Origin: Planctomycetota bacterium | Lineage (GTDB): Bacteria > Planctomycetota > UBA1135 > JACQFD01 | Direction: 5' to 3' | DNA: 64,000 bases | NCBI GenBank assembly: GCA_016792805.1 | Contig: JAEUHX010000073.1 | Coordinates: forward strand, 1 to 64,000 | Shown: positions 53,570 through 62,729 of the stretch, one piece after another | Layout: each line of letters opens with the position of its first letter | Numbering within the stretch: the first letter of the stretch is position 1 | Translations under genes and position numbers: made by a program | The notes under the pieces: model-generated | Databases searched by the model: none | Seen by the model: the letters and a program-made list of their open reading frames with translations, nothing else | Told to the model about the DNA's origin: nothing

Positions 53570-55777
53570 GTGGATTCGTTGCACCCTCTCCTCTCGCGCC
53601 AGCTTCGGCGCTGCGGCATTGATCCGAGCCAGCCGCCGGCTCAGGAGACGGCATGGCGTGCGTTCCTGCAGGCCGTCGGCCGCGCCTATCGCGAAGCCGA
53701 CGATGAGCGGTACACCGTCGAGCGCTCGCTGCTGCTCTCCTCGGAGGAGCTGGCTCAGCTCAATGCATCGCTGCGCGAGTCACAAATCAAACTCGAGGCC
53801 GAGCGCGACAAGCTGGCCGTCGCGAATGCAGCGCTCGCCCTGGAGAATCAACAGATTCAGGCGATCGCCTCCTGTGCCCCGGTTGCTATGGCGATGCTCG
53901 ACCGCGAGCTTCGATATGTTGCACACAGCGACGCCTGGAAGGCGCAGCATGGCGGAGGAGCCGGATCGTGGATCGGTCGCACCCATGGCGAGATCTTTCC
54001 CGAAGAGATGGCGCTCTGGGAGGATCGATTCATGCGATGTCTCCAGGGCAATACGCTGTCGTGCGCGGAGGAGTCGCTCGAGCGTAGCGGAAGGAAGCAT
54101 GTGGTCCGCTGGGCCATGACGCCGTGGCGGGATCCGCAGGGGCGCATCGGCGGGCTGGTCATCGTCCGGGAGCCGATTGATGAGCTTGTGGCTGCGCGCG
54201 AATCCGCGCTCGAGGCCGCCAAGGCGAAAGCTGCATTCCTTGCCAACATCAGCCACGAGATCCGCACACCGATGAATGGTGTGCTCGGCATGACGGATCT
54301 GTTGCTTCACGCGGACCTGAACACCGAGCAGCGGCACATGGCCGAGACCATCCGAGGCTCCGCCGAGGCTCTGCTGGAGCTGCTGAACGATATCCTGGAC
54401 TTCTCGAAGATGGAGGCCGGCAAGCTCGAACTCGAACATGTTGAGTTCGAGCTTCGGAAGGCCATCCGCGAGCCGGTTGAGCTGATGGCCGCCCAGGCGC
54501 ATAGGAAGGGGCTCGAAATCGCGTGGATGGTCGACGAAGCAGCGCCCGCGAGCGTCGTCGGCGATCCGCTGCGGCTGCGTCAAGTATTGGTGAACCTCCT
54601 CGGGAACGCGGTGAAATTCACAGAGAAGGGAGGCATCCTCGTTTCTGTGACTACGGTGGCGCAGACCTCGAGATGCGCGCGCCTGCGCATCGAGGTGCGC
54701 GACACGGGAATCGGGATCGAGCCCGCTGTCCGAGCGAGGCTCTTCGAGGCGTTCACACAAGCCGATGACTCGATCACCCGACGGTATGGGGGCACAGGTC
54801 TTGGCCTCGCCATTTGCCGGCAGATCGTGGAGAGGATGGGGGGGGCGATCCGCGTCTCGAGTCACGTCGGCAAGGGATCGACATTCACCGTGGAACTCGA
54901 ACTCCAGACGGCGGCCGCTCCCGGTCGAGCCGCCGCCGTCGACGCCGCTGGATGTGGCAAGAAGATACTGATTCTCGACGGAGGCAGCTTCACCCGAGTC
55001 GCCTTGGGCCACATCGCGAGAAACCTCGGAATGGCACCGACGGTTGTGGGCAGCTTCGATGCGGCTTGCCAGGCACTTGCCGATGCAGAGATGGCCGGGA
55101 CCCCATTTGATGTATTGCTTCTTGAGGCTTCGGGCCACGGCGCGAGGACGCGACAGATCGTCGAATGGGCCCGAACGGAAAGCTCTCGTCCTCCGTCGAG
55201 CTGCATTCTGATGGTGACTTCCGCAGATCGGGCAGCCGGGTCGTCGTTCGATCGGCAGGTGTCACAGCTCCTGAAGCCGATCGACGAAGTGCAACTTCTG
55301 GAGGCGATTCGGGACGGCCGCGTGACGCCGCGGAGCGAGGTGCCGAAGGCTCCTTTTGAAGGGAGTCCCGCTTCCCGCGGCCGGCTACTTCTCGCGGAGG
55401 ACAACCCGGTGAATCAGCAGGTGGCCGCCCAGGCCTGCGAATTATTGGGTTTCAGCGTCGACGTCGTCGGCAACGGGCAGGATGCAGTCGACGCCTACGA
55501 ACCTGGGAAGTATTGTGCAATATTACTGGATTGCCGCATGCCGGTGATGGACGGGCTCCAGGCCGCGCGTCTGCTCCGGCGAAAGGAAGCGGCCGCAGGA
55601 GGGACTCGAATCCCCATTCTCGCATTCACGGCGCAGCTGCAACAATCGGAGCGCGAGGAATGCCTCAGCGCAGGGATGGACGCCATCCTTCCGAAGCCGG
55701 TGACGGTCGAGACGCTTCGTCGAACGCTCGATACCTGGTGCAAGGCCCCCTGGGCGGCCGATCTCTCGAGCCGCTAA
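53570..55777 (+). CDS. Hybrid sensor histidine kinase/response regulator
   Basis: A 735-residue cytoplasmic protein without membrane segments. A coiled coil (about residues 40-95) leads into a PAS-like domain (about 98-205). HisKA follows with His229 in NISHEIRTPMNG, then HATPase_c (LVNLLGNAVKFTEKGG, RDTGIGIE, YGGTGLGLAIC). The next receiver-like domain (about 465-580) has a Glu in LLLEASG where the phospho-acceptor Asp should be, so it is probably inactive. The last domain (about 600-725) is a true receiver with Asp654 in LLDCRMPVMDGL. The GTG start is five bases after the FIST stop. No output DNA-binding domain is present. Confidence 0.93.
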   Translation: MDSLHPLLSRQLRRCGIDPSQPPAQETAWRAFLQAVGRAYREADDERYTVERSLLLSSEELAQLNASLRESQIKLEAERDKLAVANAALALENQQIQAIASCAPVAMAMLDRELRYVAHSDAWKAQHGGGAGSWIGRTHGEIFPEEMALWEDRFMRCLQGNTLSCAEESLERSGRKHVVRWAMTPWRDPQGRIGGLVIVREPIDELVAARESALEAAKAKAAFLANISHEIRTPMNGVLGMTDLLLHADLNTEQRHMAETIRGSAEALLELLNDILDFSKMEAGKLELEHVEFELRKAIREPVELMAAQAHRKGLEIAWMVDEAAPASVVGDPLRLRQVLVNLLGNAVKFTEKGGILVSVTTVAQTSRCARLRIEVRDTGIGIEPAVRARLFEAFTQADDSITRRYGGTGLGLAICRQIVERMGGAIRVSSHVGKGSTFTVELELQTAAAPGRAAAVDAAGCGKKILILDGGSFTRVALGHIARNLGMAPTVVGSFDAACQALADAEMAGTPFDVLLLEASGHGARTRQIVEWARTESSRPPSSCILMVTSADRAAGSSFDRQVSQLLKPIDEVQLLEAIRDGRVTPRSEVPKAPFEGSPASRGRLLLAEDNPVNQQVAAQACELLGFSVDVVGNGQDAVDAYEPGKYCAILLDCRMPVMDGLQAARLLRRKEAAAGGTRIPILAFTAQLQQSEREECLSAGMDAILPKPVTVETLRRTLDTWCKAPWAADLSSR

Positions 55778-55779
55778 GG

Positions 55780-57279
55780 TTAGCCCACCTGGGGCCGCAG
55801 CAGCCGCTCAAGGCGAGGCCGCTCGAGGTCAAGCAGGAATCGCCGCTCACCGCTGACGATCACTTTTCCTGGCGGGAGTCCGCGAGCCTTGGAGACAAAC
55901 TTCCTTTGAGTGACGATCACTTCCGCGCGTGCTGCGCCGCGGGACTGTGAGTAGTGCACTGCGAGCGTTGCGGCATCGAGCAGCGTCTCCTGCGGGCAGG
56001 ACGCCTCCTGCGAAAGCCGGACCACCACATGGGATCCGCCGGCGCCGCCGCCCACATGAAGCCACAGATCGTTGCCACGCGCGACGCGAAAAGTGAGCCT
56101 GTCGTTTTGCTCCGCGTTCTTCCCCACGAGAATCTCCACGCCATCGGCGGACTGGAAGCGCCGGAACTCGGCCTCCGGATCCCTCCGTCGTTCGGACTGC
56201 GAGCGGGTTTTCGAGCGCGCGGGAGGCGGCAAGACTTTCGCTGCCTCGAGCTCCTCCGCAAGCTCGGCGAGGGCGGCAAGGTCAGCGCAGTCCTCCAGCG
56301 ACCGACGCGCCTCCTCGAGCCTGCGCTTCTCCTGCTCCACGATCTCGACTTCCCGCAACACGAGATGGAGCCCCTCCTCGAGCTTTCGAGCCTTCAAGAA
56401 AAGGCGCTCCGCTGCGCGCGCGATTGGGACGGACGGATCGAGTGCAATGCGTATCTGTGGCAGCTCAGAATCGTAATAATCGATGAGCACCGCCTCTGTG
56501 GCTCCTCGCGGAATCGTGTGTCTGGCGGAGCTCAGCAACTCGGCTCGGCGGCGTATCGCGGGAGCATCCTTCGCCTCCTCGATGCGCTGGCGTAGGCCGC
56601 GGCCACGATCGGAACGATTTGTGAGCCGCGCATCGATTCGCCGAGCGAGAGATTGCAGGGCGTCTTCTCGAAGCGCGCGTTCGGCGATCGGCCCATACAT
56701 CGCCTCAACGGCTCGATTGGTATCGAGCCGGGAGGCGTCGGGAGCGGGGAAGCGCGACGGAGGAGGCTCAAAGGGGGGTGGCGCCGGAGGAGAATACTCA
56801 CCTCCCGGGACGAGGCTGCGCGTCTTGGTCTGAACCGGCGCACGAATTGCAATAATTCTTTCTGCAGCCCCAACCAGCACCCATGTGGTGTGCTTTGAGA
56901 AGAGTTCAAACCAGAGAGCCGCGGTGCGCGGCTCCTCAGGTTCCCCGGCGGACGCTGGCAGCTGAAAGTGCATCGCGACGACTCGATCGGAGCCGGAGGC
57001 CGAGATCGAGAGGAGCTGCGCGCCGCGCAGCTTGGCGGCGAGTCCGCGCGTCGCCGCGGAGGGTTCGGGCGCGCCTCGCACTTTGGGGCGTGTCGATGCG
57101 TGAAGGCGGGCGAGCCCGCTGCGCATCGAAACGAGGAGACAGAAACGAGCGGGATCGGTCTCGAAGAAAAAGTGAATTTCTTCGTCGCCGATCCCGGAGA
57201 TGTCCGCCAGCCGAGAGCCGGCGACCCGCGGCGCGAGCTCCCCGACAACGTCGGCGAGCTCTCGGGCGGTGAGGCTCAC
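55780..57279 (-). CDS. rqcH: RqcH / NFACT family ribosome quality-control protein
   Basis: A 499-residue NFACT protein. In bacteria RqcH adds alanine tails to stalled nascent chains on the large ribosomal subunit. The N-terminal NFACT-N domain has the Asp-Arg motif in GSDRVVAMHF, and ELFSKHTTWVLV, a coiled coil (about residues 300-370) and the C-terminal NFACT-R domain (GVEILVGKNAEQNDRLTF, NDLWLHVGGGAGGSHVVVR). The start is taken as GTG at 57279 because family similarity begins there (SLTARELADVV) and nucleoside diphosphate kinase ends 11 bases upstream. It is slightly short for the family and convergent with the hybrid kinase, two bases apart. Confidence 0.88.
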   Translation of the reverse strand: MSLTARELADVVGELAPRVAGSRLADISGIGDEEIHFFFETDPARFCLLVSMRSGLARLHASTRPKVRGAPEPSAATRGLAAKLRGAQLLSISASGSDRVVAMHFQLPASAGEPEEPRTAALWFELFSKHTTWVLVGAAERIIAIRAPVQTKTRSLVPGGEYSPPAPPPFEPPPSRFPAPDASRLDTNRAVEAMYGPIAERALREDALQSLARRIDARLTNRSDRGRGLRQRIEEAKDAPAIRRRAELLSSARHTIPRGATEAVLIDYYDSELPQIRIALDPSVPIARAAERLFLKARKLEEGLHLVLREVEIVEQEKRRLEEARRSLEDCADLAALAELAEELEAAKVLPPPARSKTRSQSERRRDPEAEFRRFQSADGVEILVGKNAEQNDRLTFRVARGNDLWLHVGGGAGGSHVVVRLSQEASCPQETLLDAATLAVHYSQSRGAARAEVIVTQRKFVSKARGLPPGKVIVSGERRFLLDLERPRLERLLRPQVG

Positions 57280-57289
57280 GGTGTGAACG

Positions 57290-57766
57290 TTACTTCTTGA
57301 TCTCGTCCTGGACGTCGTACACCCACTCGAAGTCGGTGGGCTTCCACTCGAGGAGTTCCTCGCCGCGGAAGAACAGCTCGATCTCGCGTTTGGCAGTCTC
57401 CGGGGCGTCGCTTGCGTGAATGAGGTTGAACGAGCGGCTTGCACCGAAATCACCGCGGATCGTCCCCGGCTCGGCCTCCGGGCCGAAGGTCTTGCCGACG
57501 AGTTTCCGCACGATCGCGATGACATCCTTGCCTTCGAGGCAGAGTGCCACGACGGGGGACGAGGTCATGAAGCGGACGAGCCCCGGGTAGAACGGCTTTG
57601 ACTTGTGCGCCTCATAGTGGCGCGCGGCGAGGTCGGGCGTGATCTGCATCAGCTTGAGGCCGACGATTCGAAGGCCCTTGTCTTCGAATCGGCTCAGAAT
57701 GCGGCCGGAGAGGCGGCGCTGGAGGGCATCGGGCTTCAGGAGAATCAGCGTGCGTTCAAGCGACAT
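57290..57766 (-). CDS. ndk: Nucleoside diphosphate kinase
   Basis: A 158-residue enzyme that transfers the gamma phosphate among nucleoside triphosphates and diphosphates. ERTLILLKPDALQRRLSGRI is the family start, and GDFGASRSFNLIHASDA carries the phospho-acceptor His. Length and order of motifs are normal, with about 15 extra residues at the C-terminus (EWKPTDFEWVYDVQDEIKK). I chose the ATG at 57766. The rqcH gene follows after 10 bases, so they are probably co-transcribed. The upstream gap contains the terminator of the preceding FG-GAP gene. Confidence 0.95.
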   Translation of the reverse strand: MSLERTLILLKPDALQRRLSGRILSRFEDKGLRIVGLKLMQITPDLAARHYEAHKSKPFYPGLVRFMTSSPVVALCLEGKDVIAIVRKLVGKTFGPEAEPGTIRGDFGASRSFNLIHASDAPETAKREIELFFRGEELLEWKPTDFEWVYDVQDEIKK

Positions 57767-57928
57767 GGCAGGTTCGATTTGGGGTCTCGTCGAAAAATCG
57801 GGCGGAGAGCATACCCGCAGTCCTTCAGCGCGAGGGGAACTGCCTTGCGGCGGCTGCGATCGTGGGCGAGGGGAGGCTCCAGCCGGCACGGTTGTGCGCT
57901 CCTCCGGCCATCCGACGACGATTCTCAC

Positions 57929-57961
57929 AAAAAAGCCGGCGCAGGGGTTGCCTGCGCCGGC
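57929..57961 (-). terminator. Rho-independent terminator of FG-GAP gene
   Basis: On the minus strand an 11-base perfect stem (GCCGGCGCAGG with CCTGCGCCGGC, loop of 5) is followed by six T. It lies 36 bases after the stop of the gene ending at 57998 and before ndk, on the same strand. Confidence 0.88.
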
Positions 57962-57997
57962 CTTCTCTGGGGATCGCTTTGCGAAACGCTGTCGGAG

Positions 57998-59629
57998 TTA
58001 CTGCACCGTGAAGGCGTAGCCCTGCGTGCCAATCAGGCCGTAGGTCGGCGCCGGGACGCACGTCGCGAGGAGCGGCTCCGCCCAAATCGTCTGAGCGTAA
58101 ATCGTGACATTGAGGAGGTTCAGATCGTTGGGAATCGGAACCGCAACGCTGCCATTGCCGCTTGGACCGCTGAACGCGTCGGCAGCCACCACCACGGTCG
58201 ACGTGAGCAGATCGACGGTCAGGACGCAATAAACCGTGAGGTAGTCGCTCGCCGCCGGCACGTCTCCAAGCAACAGCAACCCGAGCGATTCCGGCGGAAC
58301 GTTGCAGGTCGTGAGACGGAAGCCCGCGTTGGCGACGGTCGCCACCGAGTTCTGGTTCATGGCCGAGATGCCGCGGCAGCCATAGGTGCTCGCAACGCCC
58401 TGGGTGACACCGGCGAACTGCGCCGTCGTCTGAAGGTTCACCGTCACGCTGCCCGTCGGGGCGGTCGTATTCAGGATTCCCTGGTTGCCGATCACGATGT
58501 CGAGCTGGCCGTCGCCGTTCATGTCGTGGAACTCGACCTGGAACGGATTGATCTGGCTCGCCACCGTGCCGAGCGACGCGAAGGTGCCCGCTCCGGAACC
58601 GAGGAAAACCTGCACGTTGTCGACGCCCTGCTGGCAGACCGCGATGTCGTGGTCGCCATCGTGGTCGAGATCTCCAACAGCCGTGTTGAAGCTCACCGTT
58701 CCGATCGTGAGGGGCGTCTGCGTGCCGGGGCCGAAGACACCGGCCGTATTGTCGAAAAACACCAGTGTGTTCGCGACGTCGTTCTGGAGCACTGCGTCCT
58801 CGTCGCCGTCGCCGTCGAAGTCGCCGAAGTCGATGTCCTCCGACGAGCTACTGGTGGAGGAGCCGAGCGTCGTCACAACCTTCGTGAAGACGCCTCCCGT
58901 ATTGTTGAACACGGCAAAGCCCCCCAAGCCGGCTCCGTAGAAACGGCCGCTCGCCCAGTCGAGGTCGCCGTCGTTGTCGACGTCGGCCACTCCGAGGTTG
59001 CCGGTCACTGTTCCATCCGGGCTCACATAATCAATAAACACCGGGGCCGCGAAGGTGAGGCCGCCCGTGTTCGCGAAGAAGTGAAACTCATCGGAGGAGA
59101 AGCTCGACAGCACCACGTCGGGGAGGCCGTCGCCCGTGAAGTCTGCTACAGTTCCATTTTGAACTGAAACAGGCGTCAGCAGCTGCGAAGACGTCGGAAC
59201 CGTCAGGCCGCCGAGTCCATTGCCGACAAGAACGGCGGCGCCGCGCACCGTCGCCCCGGACGAGGAGCAAATATTGAGCATGTCAAGATTTGCATCGACG
59301 TTGAAGTCAGCGAGGAAGCAATCGCCGTTGGCGGTGCCGCCGGTTCCCGTGTTGAACGGGATGACCGTTGCAGCTCCCAGCGTGCCGCCCGCGGATCCGA
59401 GGAATACGCTGATCGTTCCCGAGGTTGTGGATGCACCGTTATTGGTGACCACATCAGGGAATCCGTCATGATTGAGATCGCCCACGGCGAGGCCGCGTGG
59501 GCCGGTTCCTACCGAATTTCCAGTAGGTGTATTTGTAGCAGCGAAGGTCTGCGCGGCCGAAGTGTTCGCCGAGGCAAGCCAGACGGCTGCGATCGCGATG
59601 GGAGACAGGCGAAGAGTCCACGAAGCCAT
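57998..59629 (-). CDS. FG-GAP/VCBS repeat exported protein
   Basis: A 543-residue protein with a signal peptide (LRLSPIAIAAVWLASANTSA). At least five calcium-type loops of the FG-GAP/VCBS class follow: DLNHDGFPD, DVDNDGDLD, DFDGDGDED, DLDHDGDHD and DMNGDGQLD, about 50-70 residues apart, consistent with a beta-propeller. The last 130 residues are a separate domain (YGCRGISAMNQ, CNVPPESLGLLLL, AFSGPSGNGSVAVPIP) that resembles the C-terminus of the protein at 26521. It is probably secreted or surface-bound. I chose the ATG at 59629 for the signal peptide. A strong terminator lies downstream. Confidence 0.85.
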   Translation of the reverse strand: MASWTLRLSPIAIAAVWLASANTSAAQTFAATNTPTGNSVGTGPRGLAVGDLNHDGFPDVVTNNGASTTSGTISVFLGSAGGTLGAATVIPFNTGTGGTANGDCFLADFNVDANLDMLNICSSSGATVRGAAVLVGNGLGGLTVPTSSQLLTPVSVQNGTVADFTGDGLPDVVLSSFSSDEFHFFANTGGLTFAAPVFIDYVSPDGTVTGNLGVADVDNDGDLDWASGRFYGAGLGGFAVFNNTGGVFTKVVTTLGSSTSSSSEDIDFGDFDGDGDEDAVLQNDVANTLVFFDNTAGVFGPGTQTPLTIGTVSFNTAVGDLDHDGDHDIAVCQQGVDNVQVFLGSGAGTFASLGTVASQINPFQVEFHDMNGDGQLDIVIGNQGILNTTAPTGSVTVNLQTTAQFAGVTQGVASTYGCRGISAMNQNSVATVANAGFRLTTCNVPPESLGLLLLGDVPAASDYLTVYCVLTVDLLTSTVVVAADAFSGPSGNGSVAVPIPNDLNLLNVTIYAQTIWAEPLLATCVPAPTYGLIGTQGYAFTVQ

Positions 59630-59784
59630 TCTTTCACCCAAGGGGGTTGCCCCCACGAAGACGGGAACTGAAGCGGGGTTAGGCTCCATCGGGAGCAGGG
59701 GGATTTACCCTGCCTTCGAAGGAGACACCCCATCATCCGAAGCGACTCTCGAGAATTGCGCAAGGGATCTTCTTCACGCGCGCC

Positions 59785-60399
59785 TCACGCCGACTTCATC
59801 CAGTCTCCTCGCATCGTCTTGGTGCCATCCCGGAGATAGGGGCGCAGCTGGGCCTGAAGCGATTCCTTTGCCCGATAGAGCCGCCCCTTCGCAGTGCCTT
59901 TTGCGATCCCGAGACGCGTGGCGATCTCGGAGTAGTCGACGCCCTCGATCTCGCGAAGCTCGAAGACGAGCCGCTCGGCGCAGGGAAGGGAGCCGACGGC
60001 TTCCTGGAGAAGGGAGCGGAGCTCGGATCGCTGGCATTCCTGCCAGGGAGCTCGCGTCGTTGAAGGGAGCACGCGCTCCGGCTCGCCTTCGTCGGTAGGG
60101 TGCATCGACACGAGGCGCAGCCGACGGCGCTTGCGCACGTCGAGGCAGTAGTGGCGTAAGAAGGCGTAGAACCAGGTGGAGAACTTGGTGCGCCGCCGGA
60201 AATCGAAGGAGCGAATCGAGACGGGAAGCTTCGCGAAGACCGACTGGATGTGGTCTTCGAGGTCGGCGTCGGAGGTTGGCGCAAGCCAGCGGCGCACTCC
60301 CGCCGCCACGATGCGCCGGTACTGTTCTGTAAGTTCCGTGAGCGCTGCGCGATCCCCGGCGATGGCGGCTTCGAGCCGGGCCACCTCCCGTGCATCCAT
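59785..60399 (-). CDS. RNA polymerase sigma-70 family (ECF-like) factor
   Basis: A 204-residue sigma factor. Region 2 reads LEDHIQSVFAKLPVSIRSFD with KFSTWFYAFLRHYCLDVRKR, and region 4 reads SLPCAERLVFELREIEGVDY and ATRLGIAKGTAKGRLYRAKE. No anti-sigma gene lies beside it. I chose the ATG at 60399 (MDAREVARLEAAI); the frame is also open to an ATG at 60507. The gene sits between hslU and the exported FG-GAP protein gene on the same strand, so it might control envelope genes, but no promoter evidence is available here. Confidence 0.88.
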   Translation of the reverse strand: MDAREVARLEAAIAGDRAALTELTEQYRRIVAAGVRRWLAPTSDADLEDHIQSVFAKLPVSIRSFDFRRRTKFSTWFYAFLRHYCLDVRKRRRLRLVSMHPTDEGEPERVLPSTTRAPWQECQRSELRSLLQEAVGSLPCAERLVFELREIEGVDYSEIATRLGIAKGTAKGRLYRAKESLQAQLRPYLRDGTKTMRGDWMKSA

Positions 60400-60610
60400 G
60401 TCGCCGGTCCCCGCCGGCACGACTCCGCGACCGCGCCGGATACCGGCTGCCGGTCGAAGCTCAGCTGCTTGTTGGAATCGGGACGGATCAGTGAGGGTGG
60501 CAACCATGGCGCGTACCGGAATGGGAGGTTCGCGCCTTCGATGCCGGTCCCCTCCGCCGGTTACGGCTCCGATTCCAATCGCCCGCGGAGGCCGAGTCGC
60601 TTCGAATCCG

Positions 60611-61990
60611 TTACTTTTTTGCCGGCGGCTCGTGAATGCGGCGCGTGAGGTCCGTCTCTTCGTAGAGCGACTTCAAGGTTTCTTTGACATATGCCCGACT
60701 GACCACGATGGTGCGGCTCGTGAGCCGATCGGGCGCCGCGAAGCTGATGGGGGCGAGGAGTTGCTCGACCACCGTGTGGAGCCGCCGCGCGCCGATCTCG
60801 CCGAGTGCAATATTCGCGCGGTCGGCCAGGATCGCGATCTCCTCAATTCCGTCGGGTTCAAACCGCAGATCGACGCCGTCGACGCCGAGCAATTGGGCGT
60901 ACTGCTTGGGAAGCGCGTTGACCGGCTCGGTCAGGATTCTTACAAAATCTTTTTGTGTGAGCGCATCCAGCTTCACGCGAACCGGGAAACGCCCCTGCAG
61001 CTCGGGGATCAGGTCGTCGGGAGATGTAATGTGAAATGCGCCGGCGGCGATGAAGAGAATGTGATCGGTGCGGATCGGACCGTAGCGCGTGCTGACGGTG
61101 CAGCCCTCGACGATTGGTAACAAATCCCGCTGCACGCCCTCGCGCGACACGTCGGGGCCGCCGTCGTGGGAGCGCCCGGCGACCTTGTCGATCTCATCAA
61201 TAAAGAGAATCCCCATCTCCTCCACGCGACGCATCGCCTCGGCGAGCATGCGGTCCTTGTCGAGGAGAGCGTCTTGCTCCTCTTTTTCGAGGGCGCGCCG
61301 AGCGTCGGCGATGCGCATGCGCTTGGCTTTGCGCGGCACGGCGCCGCCGCGAAGCGTCGCCATGGTCTGCGCATCGATTCCCATGTATTCGGTGCCGCTG
61401 CCGGAGAAGACCTGGGCGAGCGGGGCAATGCCTTCCATCAGCGAAACGACGGCCGTCTCTTGGTCGAGCTCCCCAGAGCGGATCTTGGCGCGCAGCTCCT
61501 CGCGGAAGGCCACGTTGGCGTCGACGGTTTCGGCGGAGCCCAAAGGGGGCTCCGGATCCCAGGGAGACCGGCGCGACCCCGGCGCGAGAGCGTCGAGCAG
61601 CCGCTCCTCCGCCTGCTTGCGCGCAGCCTCCTCGACTTCGCGCACCATCTCCGAGCGCACCTCGTCAATGCCGACGTCCAGCAGGTCGCGCACCATCGAC
61701 TCGACGTCGCGACCCACGTAGCCGACTTCGGTGTACTTCGACGCTTCAACTTTCAGGAGCGGCGCGCCGACGAGGTGCGCCATGCGCCGCGCGATTTCAG
61801 TCTTCCCGACGCCGGTATTGCCAATCAGCAGAAGGTTCTTGGGCGTCACCTCGCGCCGCATCTCGGGCGGCAACTGCATGCGCCGCCATCGGTTCCGCAC
61901 CGCAACGGCGACGGCGCGCTTGGCGGACGCCTGTCCGACGATGTATCGATCGAGCTGGGCAACGGTCTCCGCGGGCGTCAAATCGCGCAT
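60611..61990 (-). CDS. hslU: HslU-type ATPase (ClpY), HslV absent nearby
   Basis: A 459-residue AAA+ unfoldase of the HslUV protease. The start LTPAETVAQLDRYIVGQ is typical. Walker A reads IGNTGVGKTEIARR, with Asn where most HslU have Pro. Walker B is ILFIDEIDKVAGRS, and SAP-like sensor motifs (GEIGARRLHTVVEQ) follow. Family members end in a short hydrophobic tail (near LSRFIL) that docks into HslV. Here the end is DLTRRIHEPPAKK, which is longer and charged. No hslV is found on either side within the window. I chose the ATG at 61990; an alternative ATG at 62005 adds five residues. Confidence 0.9.
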   Translation of the reverse strand: MRDLTPAETVAQLDRYIVGQASAKRAVAVAVRNRWRRMQLPPEMRREVTPKNLLLIGNTGVGKTEIARRMAHLVGAPLLKVEASKYTEVGYVGRDVESMVRDLLDVGIDEVRSEMVREVEEAARKQAEERLLDALAPGSRRSPWDPEPPLGSAETVDANVAFREELRAKIRSGELDQETAVVSLMEGIAPLAQVFSGSGTEYMGIDAQTMATLRGGAVPRKAKRMRIADARRALEKEEQDALLDKDRMLAEAMRRVEEMGILFIDEIDKVAGRSHDGGPDVSREGVQRDLLPIVEGCTVSTRYGPIRTDHILFIAAGAFHITSPDDLIPELQGRFPVRVKLDALTQKDFVRILTEPVNALPKQYAQLLGVDGVDLRFEPDGIEEIAILADRANIALGEIGARRLHTVVEQLLAPISFAAPDRLTSRTIVVSRAYVKETLKSLYEETDLTRRIHEPPAKK

Positions 61991-62252
61991 GGGGGGCGAG
62001 AGCATCGGAGCTGCCGTGGTCCTTGGTCAAACGCTGCTTGTCGGCGGGGGGCGCCGTCGCTAGCTTCTTCGCCTCGATTTTCCGAAGGCAGCCTCCGCAC
62101 GTGCCCCTGCGGCTGCTCCGGCTCTCGAGCGCGACCCCCTTTGATTCTGTTGGAGCTGGGTAGCGCTCCGGAGGCGGGAGCGCCCCGGAGAGCGACGACG
62201 GTGGTGTGGCTTCGGCTGTTCTTTTTGTGAGCCGTTCGACCTGTCGATTTCC

Positions 62253-62642
62253 GTGAGCTCCCACACTCCCTCCGCGCCGGGTCCGGACGCCCATCCGGGC
62301 GGATCGGATCCCGGTGACTCGAAGGCGCCCGCTGTTCCTTCGAAGTCCTCGGGGACTTCGAAGTCCGTCGGCGCGAGCCCTAGGGGAGAGCGCGATTCCG
62401 CGCCGAGCCAGATGGGTGAGCACCTGACCGCCGGGCTTCAATTCGGCGCGACGTTCATCCTGTTTGCCGCCGGCGGGTACTGGCTCGATTCCAAGCTCGG
62501 AACTCTCCCTTGGTGTCTTGTGGTTTGTTCATTTCTTGGCTTTGCCGGTGCATTGATTTCCCTGGTACGTCGCGTGGATGGCGGCGCCGGGAAGGACCGA
62601 CCTCGCCGAGAGGAATCAACCCGGCGCTCTAAGGAATCCTGA
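62253..62642 (+). CDS. AtpZ/AtpI-like ATP synthase accessory protein
   Basis: The first 55 residues are a Pro/Ser/Ala-rich extension, probably disordered. Two membrane helices follow in the AtpZ/AtpI pattern: GLQFGATFILFAAGGYWLDS with LGTLPWCLVVCSFLGFAGAL, and a basic tail. Such proteins are encoded at the start of ATP synthase operons and may aid ring assembly or magnesium uptake. The GTG at 62253 is the only start near the upstream end of the frame. It is the first gene of the rightward run with the AtpI-like gene and atpB. The N-terminal extension is longer than usual. Confidence 0.8.
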   Translation: MSSHTPSAPGPDAHPGGSDPGDSKAPAVPSKSSGTSKSVGASPRGERDSAPSQMGEHLTAGLQFGATFILFAAGGYWLDSKLGTLPWCLVVCSFLGFAGALISLVRRVDGGAGKDRPRREESTRRSKES

Positions 62643-62729
62643 GACAGTCCTTTCTCGAGGATCTCGAGGATCTCGACGATCTCGAGGAGCCCATCGGTCG
62701 GTAAGACTGAGACCTCGAAAAGTGCATCG
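62643..62729 (+). repeat. Nine-base tandem repeats in ATP synthase leader
   Basis: The bases around 62652-62690 contain four near-identical CTCGAGGAT-type units in tandem (TCGAGGATC, TCGAGGATC, TCGACGATC, TCGAGGAGC). They lie between the stop of the AtpZ-like gene and the next start. No function can be assigned. Confidence 0.4.
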
